The notes beneath the pieces were generated by a model. The model saw only the letters and a list, made by a program, of their open reading frames with translations. It was not told where the DNA came from and did not search any database. From contig DFDT01000093.1 of NCBI GenBank assembly GCA_002368865.1, positions 1 through 6,242 on the forward strand: 6,242 nucleotides of DNA, given 5' to 3'. Made by a program: the position numbers and the translations under genes. Shown here one piece after another: positions 1 to 5,040 of the stretch. The stretch is from Lachnospiraceae bacterium UBA3821 (GTDB lineage: Bacteria; Bacillota; Clostridia; Lachnospirales; Lachnospiraceae). Numbering within the stretch: the first letter of the stretch is position 1; every line of letters begins with the position of its first letter.

Positions 1-217
1 GTAAATTTAGCGATTCAGCCATTCTTTTGGTCGATTAAACACTTCTTCCTTACCTTTCACAGATGTTACCTCACTTTTATTCACCGCAGAATGATGACCA
101 AACTCGCCATCAGAACAGATTGTCCATATTAATCCTCAAGATGGCACATCAACTGTACTCTAAACGGAAAATGATCCTTTAAATATTAAAATATTAGCAC
201 AAACAAAGCACAAATCT

Positions 218-239
218 GTCATGCCTATAATAGCATGAC
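218..239. promoter_or_regulatory. Dyad enclosing a TATAAT box; possible operator/promoter
   Basis: A perfect 7-base inverted repeat, GTCATGC at 218-224 and GCATGAC at 233-239, flanks an 8-base centre that contains TATAAT at 226-231. A consensus -10 box in the centre of a dyad is a layout seen at repressor-controlled promoters. No good -35 hexamer lies 16-18 bases upstream (ACAAAG at 203-208 with a 17-base gap is weak), and the first gene starts about 400 bases downstream, so this may instead belong to a lost gene. It could also form a small hairpin in RNA, but there is no T-run after it, so it is not a typical terminator. Confidence 0.3.
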
Positions 240-572
240 GCTTGGTCCGAGCGCTCACAGTTAGCTGCAAATTCACCGCGCAAGTGGATTGAGGAAGAAA
301 TCGAGCAGGCTACATGGAAGAAGAGTTCTATATCAGCATCCAGACTACGACAGACGGTTGGGTTTCACCTTTTCTTCTGATGATTTTAAGCCTAAGGCAT
401 AGATCGGTTTGTGATTTGTTACTGTTTCCATGTTAGTTTAAACATATCAACAATAAAGTATATTTACAAATGGCGGGATAAAACAAAAGTCTGAAACCTG
501 TTGAGATTGCAGGCATGAAAAAAAGGGGAAAGTCAACCGGAAGATAGGATATAAAAAAGGAGCAAGTTGTAT

Positions 573-591
573 ATTATGCCAAGGCTATAAT
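573..591 (+). promoter_or_regulatory. Candidate operon promoter -10 within an imperfect dyad
   Basis: TATAAT at 586-591 is a consensus -10 box about 50 bases before the first start codon, which would give a leader of roughly 40 nucleotides. It overlaps an imperfect inverted repeat: ATTATGCC at 573-580, a 2-base centre AA, then GGC-T-ATAAT at 583-591 with one extra T. The -35 element is poor: TTGTAT at 567-572 is only 13 bases away, and the correctly spaced hexamer at 563-568 (CAAGTT) is weak. A promoter with a good -10, a poor -35 and an overlapping dyad would fit control by an activator or repressor, but this is inference. Confidence 0.4.
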
Positions 592-620
592 CATTACTTG
601 TAAAGAGCGAAGGCAGAAGC

Positions 621-644
621 ATGGTTACGTGGAGGGACATATGA
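621..644 (+). other. Seven-codon upstream ORF overlapping the first gene's start
   Basis: ATG at 621 opens a reading frame MVTWRDI that ends with TGA at 642-644, so its stop overlaps the ATG at 641 in an ATGA arrangement. The only ribosome binding site for it is a weak AAGG at 610-613. The GGAGG of the next gene lies inside it. It could be a translational-coupling leader or chance; a similar seven-codon frame precedes the second adaptor. Confidence 0.2.
631..635 (+). promoter_or_regulatory. Ribosome binding site of the first adaptor
   Basis: GGAGG lies five bases before ATG at 641. It decides the start: an in-frame GTG at 629 would have no comparable site and would itself overlap this one, so the ATG at 641 is preferred and the protein is 395 rather than 399 residues. 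Confidence 0.7.
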
Positions 645-1828
645 CTGTTTTTATTCAGAAGAATATAAGATGGATTGTGATCGCGGCCGCAGCGCTGCTA
701 ATCGCGGCGATATTGATTATCAGGCTAAGGGGTTCAGGAAATCTTATTGACGGAACGGCTTATGTGGAGACGGTTGAGAATCTGACCGGGCAGAATGCAG
801 CACTTGGTATGATCAATCGTTACTCTGGGATCATAGAGTCACAGAGTACATGGTCGGTATCTAAAAACAACGACGTGGATGTCAAGGAGATCTTCGTCTC
901 GGAGGGAGAAGAGGTGGAAGAAGGCCAGGCTCTCTTTGTTTATAATACCTCGAAATATGAAGAAGACCTGCGGCAAGCAGAGATAGACCTTGAACGTATT
1001 CACAATGAATATGACAGCACGGCAGAAGCAATTTCTCAGCTGGAAAAAGAGAAGAAGAACGCATCCTCCTCGGAGCAGGCTGATTATACTGTTCAGATCA
1101 AGGAACAAAAACTTGCCCTCAAGGACAAGGAATTGGACATCGAGATTAAGGAAGCGGAAATTGAAAAACTGGAGGATAATATTGAAAACGCGGAAGTTGT
1201 CAGCGGAATCGACGGAGTTGTCAAGAGCATTAATGAGAACGACGTTTCCTATTCGGGTTCCGGCGACAACAGCTTCATCACTGTGATGAAGGTGGGCACT
1301 TACAGAGTGAAGGGAGCCGTCAATGAACAAAACATTGGAGATCTCTATGTAGACGCGCCCGTCATCGTTCACTCGAGGGTTAACGATAACGCATGGAAAG
1401 GAAGGATCACCAAGATCGATACAGAGAATGCCATGACTTCAGAAAGCGGAAGCTACATGGTTATGGGCTCGGAGACTAGCAGAAGTTCTCGATATCCTTT
1501 CTATGTTGAGCTAGACAGCAGCGAAGGGCTGATTATGGGGCAGCATGTCTATGTGGAGCTGGATTTGGAAGAAGGGGAAGAGGGTATTTCCGAGGGGCTC
1601 TGGATTCCTGACTACATGGTGGATCTGACTGATCCTGATCATCCGTTCGTTTGGAAGGACGACCATGGCAGACTGGTAAAGCAAAAGGTCACGATCTCAG
1701 AAACTAGTGAAGAATTTGGAAAGGTGAAGATCTCAGAAGGGCTCTCGGCTGAGGACGCGATTTGCATACCGGATCCGTCATTGAGTGAGGGCATGAAAAC
1801 TGTGCTAATGAGCGGAGAACAGCAATGA
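641..1828 (+). CDS. HlyD/MacA-like membrane-anchored adaptor of an ABC transporter
   Basis: This is a membrane-fusion (periplasmic adaptor-type) protein of 395 residues, a usual length for MacA/YknX relatives. Residues 11-28 form one hydrophobic N-terminal anchor, preceded by a short basic cytoplasmic end, so the rest lies outside the membrane. Residues about 67-100 (VSEGEEVEEGQALF) form the first half of the lipoyl/barrel-sandwich fold and about 183-217 (SGIDGVVKSI) the second half. Between them is a charged coiled-coil hairpin, about 104-137 and 145-186, with a short turn. A beta-barrel follows at about 220-310 and a C-terminal membrane-proximal domain to the end. In the family, such proteins assemble around the MacB-type permease and help couple or guide export. 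The stop overlaps the start of the ATPase gene by four bases (ATGA), which indicates translational coupling and a shared complex. The substrate is unknown. The start at ATG 641 was chosen over GTG 629 because GGAGG sits at 631-635. There is no lipobox. Confidence 0.9.
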   Translation: MTVFIQKNIRWIVIAAAALLIAAILIIRLRGSGNLIDGTAYVETVENLTGQNAALGMINRYSGIIESQSTWSVSKNNDVDVKEIFVSEGEEVEEGQALFVYNTSKYEEDLRQAEIDLERIHNEYDSTAEAISQLEKEKKNASSSEQADYTVQIKEQKLALKDKELDIEIKEAEIEKLEDNIENAEVVSGIDGVVKSINENDVSYSGSGDNSFITVMKVGTYRVKGAVNEQNIGDLYVDAPVIVHSRVNDNAWKGRITKIDTENAMTSESGSYMVMGSETSRSSRYPFYVELDSSEGLIMGQHVYVELDLEEGEEGISEGLWIPDYMVDLTDPDHPFVWKDDHGRLVKQKVTISETSEEFGKVKISEGLSAEDAICIPDPSLSEGMKTVLMSGEQQ

Positions 1829-2499
1829 AGAAGATTGTGGAGTGCAGGAATATTTATAAGAACTACTATCAGGGAAAGTTGGAGGTTCCTGTACTTAAGA
1901 GTATTAATTTTGTGGTGAATGAGGGTGATTACACGGCTATTGTAGGCCCGTCGGGTTCGGGAAAGTCGACGCTGATGAACCTGATCGGGTGTCTTGACAA
2001 GGCGACCAGCGGAAGTCTTTTGATCGACGGGAGAGAAGTGGGAAGCCTTTCAGAAAACGAACTGGCGGACATTCGGCTGGAGAAGATAGGGTTCGTCTTT
2101 CAGAACTTTCAACTCCTTGGTGGACAGACGGCTCTTGAGAATGTTGAGCTTCCTCTGACTTACGCGAACATTCCTCGAAAAGAGAGAAGAGAGAAAGCAC
2201 AGCAGGCGCTGGGCAGGGTCGGACTCACTGACAGAATGGATTTTTTGCCGAGTCAGCTGTCAGGAGGACAGAAGCAAAGAGTGGCAATCGCAAGGGCACT
2301 TGTCAACAATCCCCGGATTGTGCTCGCAGACGAACCGACGGGGGCGCTTGACTCCCGCTCGGGGGCACAGGTTATGGATTTGTTTGAAGAACTCAACGCA
2401 GAAGGAGTGACGGTGCTTGTGATCACGCATGATCAGGGAATCGCCAGGAGAGCAAAAAACAGAGCTGAGATCATAGATGGAGAATTAGGGCGTCTTTAA
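1825..2499 (+). CDS. ABC transporter ATP-binding protein, MacB/LolD type
   Basis: This is the nucleotide-binding subunit that powers the transporter encoded around it; it acts at the cytoplasmic face by ATP hydrolysis. All the core motifs are present in 224 residues, a normal length for the family: Walker A GPSGSGKST at 41-49, Q-loop glutamine at 93 (VFQNFQLL), signature LSGGQ at 145-149, Walker B RIVLADE at 164-170 with catalytic E170, D-loop ALDS at 174-177, and switch histidine H202 in VITHD. TALENVELPL at 102-111 and GALDS after the Walker B motif are typical of the MacB/LolD/YknY subfamily, which works with four-helix MacB/FtsX-type permeases. Start ATG 1825 overlaps the stop of the first adaptor; GGAG at 1814-1817 is the ribosome binding site, seven bases upstream. 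The ATPase is a separate protein rather than fused to the permease, as in Gram-positive YknYZ and unlike Gram-negative MacB. Nothing looks damaged. Confidence 0.97.
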   Translation: MKKIVECRNIYKNYYQGKLEVPVLKSINFVVNEGDYTAIVGPSGSGKSTLMNLIGCLDKATSGSLLIDGREVGSLSENELADIRLEKIGFVFQNFQLLGGQTALENVELPLTYANIPRKERREKAQQALGRVGLTDRMDFLPSQLSGGQKQRVAIARALVNNPRIVLADEPTGALDSRSGAQVMDLFEELNAEGVTVLVITHDQGIARRAKNRAEIIDGELGRL

Positions 2500-2543
2500 A
2501 ACGAGGAGCCCCTATAAAAATGTTCAATGAGGAAGTGCAATAA
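2500..2543 (+). other. Short spacer with a seven-codon ORF abutting the second adaptor's start
   Basis: Between the ATPase stop and the second adaptor, GAGGAG at 2503-2508 is followed after 11 bases by ATG at 2520, which opens MFNEEVQ and stops with TAA at 2541-2543. The stop and the next start share a base (TAATG). The second adaptor has its own GAGGA at 2529-2533, inside this mini-frame. The mini-frame and the adaptor both begin Met-Phe-Asn, with near-identical DNA (TGTTCAAT and TGTTTAAT), so a small local duplication is possible. It could be a coupling leader or chance. Confidence 0.25.
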
Positions 2544-5020
2544 TGTTTAATAACCTCAAAGATAATAAAAAGAAAGTAATGACAGCGGGTGTCTCACTGA
2601 TCCTTGTCGCGGCGATCATCGCGGGGATCGCATCAGCTGTACGCTCGACTACCTCTTCGACGGTTGCCGTGGTGCCGGTCTCTGACCTCAACTACGGCTA
2701 TTACCTGGACTGGCAGAACAGCGTGTCCGGCATGATTACCACGCAGGCCGAACAGCATATTTATCTGTCGGATACGGAGAAGGTGCAAGATGTTCTGGTG
2801 CAGGAGGGGCAGCCCGTTCGCAAAGGAGACGTTCTTCTTCGTTATGACACCAGGGCCACAGAACTTAAACTGGAAAAAGAGAAACTTAATCGCGAAAGGA
2901 TTGAACTCGGGATTACGGTTGCAAAGGAAAACATTAAGACTTTGGAAAACACTTCACCGACTTCCGAAGGGGGAGATTTTGATCTGGCTTGGGATTTTGC
3001 CGAGTTTGATCAGGTCGATGTGCTTAGCAAGGCGGAAGTGTACGAGCACATCCTTACGGCAGACGCAAAACCTGTCCGCGACGATCCGGAAGATGTTTTT
3101 CTCGGAGAAGAGGACACGCCCTATGTTTTCCTGTGCAAGGGCGGGACGGTAGTGATTACCGGAGACTTTATCAAAAAGTGGCAAAAAGCAGCCGAAAAGA
3201 AAGAGTCAGGACATTTGTACATAGCGCTGCAGGTCAGAGACGACGCGCAGGCACTTCAGAAGGCGTGGATAACCGATATCATGCTATTAGACCAGATGTA
3301 CGATATAGAAGTGGATTTGGCTACAGGTAAGACCGGTTATGCAGCTATGAACAAGCCGGAAGAACTTGCTCTGCTTCTTCGGAAGATTCTGAAAGAGATT
3401 CCTGATCCGGAGCGCGGAGAATGGCTGGCCGCCATGCTGGACAAGCTTATGATCACGGACGAGATGGAGGAAAAGAAACAGGAGCGCGGGTCGCTCCTTG
3501 CTTCCATGCTTAATGCACTGAGTGAGCAGGACAGGGAGGAATTTGCCTCTGCAGCGGCACTTATGGACAGCAAGACGCTGTCTGTCTTGTTTGAGAGCTT
3601 ATCGGTAAACCTAACGGCGGAGCAGGTCGAAGAAATTGATCAGGATGCTATGTCAGCTATTATAACACTTCTACTGGGAAACGTCACAAGGGAGCAGGTT
3701 GGAGAGATCGATTCCGACGTGTTGGCATTATTCTTGCAGAAACTCTCCTCTGATCAGATTTCCGAACTGGAGCCAGAGATCATTTCGGCCATTCTTGCTT
3801 CGCTGAGTGAAGAACAGATTCGTGGTTTGGACCAGGCGTTTCTCGCGAGGCTTTTTACTGACATGACCGAAGAGCAGGTAAGCGGGCTTGATGTAAATGA
3901 AATGAAACGTTTTTTTGACTGTCTTACGGAAGAACAGTTAAAAATGCTGATCGAAGCAAGAAAACGCGAGATAGAGGAACTGCTCAATAAAAGTACCGAA
4001 GAAGAGCACGAAGAGACTGGTGAAGGTCATGAATCCTCTGAACCGGTACCGTCAGATGACTCCGGTAACAACGCAACACAGGACGAACCCGAAGTCCCTG
4101 AAAAACCGCAGGAAGAGCAAGCAGAACAGCCTGAACCTGAACCGGGAAAAGAAGAGCCGACAGAGCAGCCTGAATCTGAATCGATGAGTGACGAAAACAT
4201 ATCCGAGACAGGTCCTGTTCCCCCGACAGCGCCTGCACCCGGCACTGGGACAGGATCCGGAATTCAAATTTTGTCAGGAGAAATCAGTTATACAAGTAGA
4301 GAACTGGCTAAGGCAAAGCGGGAAGCAAGGGAAAAACTAAGAGACCTGGAACTGGACCTCAAGGAATCCAAGATTAAAATTGAAAAAGCGGAAAGTGCGC
4401 TTGAAAAGGGTGTGATCACGGCAAGCATGGACGGCGTGATTAAAACAGCAGGTGATCCCAACGCGCCGCCTACAGATGGAAGCGCCTTTATTACAGTCAC
4501 CGGGACGGAAGGGCTCTATGTAAAGAGTGGTATCAAGGAGAGCAAACTCGGAACGATCAGGGAAGGCGACACTGTTACCGTGACATCCTGGCAGACTGGC
4601 GGACAGTATGAAGCTCAGATCAAAAGCATTTCTCCTTATCCTGACAGCACGGGAATGTTTTATGACGGCGGCACAGAAACCTTTTATCCCTTTATGGCCG
4701 CCGTAAGTGAAAAGAAAGCAAACTTGACGAACGGAGAGTGGGTCGAAGTATCTTATACATCATCGAATCCGAACGGAGGGAGCAATACTCTGACGGTGCT
4801 TAAGGCCTTCATACGGGAAGAAGACGGACGGAAATATGTCTATAAGCGGGATGTTGACATGAAACTTAAAAAGCAATATATAGTCACCGGCACTCTGAGC
4901 GATTCGGGCTACGAAGTGCTGGACGGTTTGAGTGCGAACGACTGGATTGCCTTCCCTTACGGAAAAAACGTGAAAGATGGGGCAAAAACAAGAGAAGCGT
5001 CAGTCTACGAACTTTATTAG
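2543..5020 (+). CDS. Large HlyD/MacA-like adaptor with a ~440-residue insert in its hairpin
   Basis: The ends of this 825-residue protein are those of a membrane-fusion adaptor. A basic start (KDNKKK) is followed by one hydrophobic anchor at about 12-33. The first half of the lipoyl fold is at about 68-102 (VQEGQPVRKGDVLL), the first hairpin helix at 105-136 and the second at about 581-622. The second lipoyl half is at about 622-655 (ITASMDGVIK), then a beta-barrel to about 745 and a C-terminal membrane-proximal domain. Where the first adaptor has a short turn, this one has about 440 residues: a mixed, apparently globular stretch (about 141-265), a helical part (about 270-482) with tandem repeats from 357, and an acidic Pro/Glu linker (483-575). 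Typical adaptors are 350-450 residues, so this is about twice the usual size. The insert lies in frame with no sign of a fusion scar. It probably partners the same ATPase and permease as the first adaptor. Start ATG 2543 has GAGGA at 2529-2533. The adaptor call is firm; the insert's function is not recognised. Confidence 0.88.
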   Translation: MFNNLKDNKKKVMTAGVSLILVAAIIAGIASAVRSTTSSTVAVVPVSDLNYGYYLDWQNSVSGMITTQAEQHIYLSDTEKVQDVLVQEGQPVRKGDVLLRYDTRATELKLEKEKLNRERIELGITVAKENIKTLENTSPTSEGGDFDLAWDFAEFDQVDVLSKAEVYEHILTADAKPVRDDPEDVFLGEEDTPYVFLCKGGTVVITGDFIKKWQKAAEKKESGHLYIALQVRDDAQALQKAWITDIMLLDQMYDIEVDLATGKTGYAAMNKPEELALLLRKILKEIPDPERGEWLAAMLDKLMITDEMEEKKQERGSLLASMLNALSEQDREEFASAAALMDSKTLSVLFESLSVNLTAEQVEEIDQDAMSAIITLLLGNVTREQVGEIDSDVLALFLQKLSSDQISELEPEIISAILASLSEEQIRGLDQAFLARLFTDMTEEQVSGLDVNEMKRFFDCLTEEQLKMLIEARKREIEELLNKSTEEEHEETGEGHESSEPVPSDDSGNNATQDEPEVPEKPQEEQAEQPEPEPGKEEPTEQPESESMSDENISETGPVPPTAPAPGTGTGSGIQILSGEISYTSRELAKAKREAREKLRDLELDLKESKIKIEKAESALEKGVITASMDGVIKTAGDPNAPPTDGSAFITVTGTEGLYVKSGIKESKLGTIREGDTVTVTSWQTGGQYEAQIKSISPYPDSTGMFYDGGTETFYPFMAAVSEKKANLTNGEWVEVSYTSSNPNGGSNTLTVLKAFIREEDGRKYVYKRDVDMKLKKQYIVTGTLSDSGYEVLDGLSANDWIAFPYGKNVKDGAKTREASVYELY
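3611..3982 (+). repeat. Six tandem ~20-residue protein repeats inside the second adaptor
   Basis: Residues 357-480 contain six units beginning LTAEQ (357), VTREQ (381), LSSDQ (401), LSEEQ (421), MTEEQ (441) and LTEEQ (461). The step is 24 residues for the first unit and exactly 20 for the others. The shared pattern is [LVM]-[TS]-x-[ED]-Q-[IVL]-x-x-[LI]-[DE], then a hydrophobic helix-like stretch. The last unit diverges after its first nine residues and passes into a charged helix. An LSEQD at 326-330 may be a degenerate earlier unit. The DNA is well diverged between units, so the repeat is old rather than a recent expansion. The pattern suggests short paired helices stacking as an alpha-solenoid; that is inference. 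Confidence 0.75.
3989..4267 (+). repeat. Acidic Pro/Glu-rich low-complexity linker in the second adaptor
   Basis: Residues 483-575 are rich in Glu, Pro, Ser, Asp and Gly with almost no hydrophobic residues, ending in a PTAPAPGTGTGSG stretch. A short imperfect duplication lies inside: 4124-4143 and 4163-4182 match at 17 of 20 bases and encode EQPEPEP and EQPESES. It is most likely a flexible, disordered spacer that returns the chain from the repeat domain to the second hairpin helix. Confidence 0.75.
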
Positions 5021-5040
5021 AGAAAACGGGGAGAGTGGAT

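Larger units (their letters stand above)
1..640. other. Upstream region without a convincing gene
   Basis: No frame here has a start, a ribosome binding site and a length that together support a gene. The stretch is AT-rich, most strongly at about 160-235 and 430-600. On the minus strand one frame runs from 309 to 7 and is interrupted by stops at 162-160 and 138-136; its last 42 codons (135-10, stop at 9-7) read like protein, with a C-terminal NRPKEWLNR. On the plus strand three overlapping frames stay open between 234 and 436, one of them starting with ATG at 314 (40 codons, MEEEFYISIQ at the start) but with only a weak AGG at 307-309 as ribosome binding site. I recognise none of these. They may be remnants of decayed genes or chance. 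The region also contains two dyads with -10-like boxes, listed separately. No factor-independent terminator was seen. Confidence 0.6.

Noticed and set aside
500..530. Possible terminator: CCTG/CAGG hairpin near 500-513 followed by an A-run
   Set aside because: The stem is only four bases and there is no T-run after it on either strand in the right orientation.
515..547. Ten-codon frame MKKRGKSTGR
   Set aside because: It is very short, the AGG before it is too close to the ATG, and nothing supports its translation.
629..640. GTG at 629 as the start of the first adaptor
   Set aside because: It overlaps the GGAGG at 631-635 that serves ATG 641 and has no good ribosome binding site of its own.
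839..1372. 177-codon minus-strand frame opposite the first adaptor
   Set aside because: It lies wholly antisense to a clear adaptor gene, has no recognisable domain, and its composition is explained by the Glu/Lys-rich coiled coil on the other strand.
3611..3982. Tandem repeats as a CRISPR array or DNA-level satellite
   Set aside because: The repeat is at protein level only, lies inside an intact reading frame, and its DNA units are well diverged.
3984..4267. Several minus-strand frames opposite the Pro/Glu linker
   Set aside because: They overlap one another in different frames and arise from the low-complexity repeat-like DNA of the linker.
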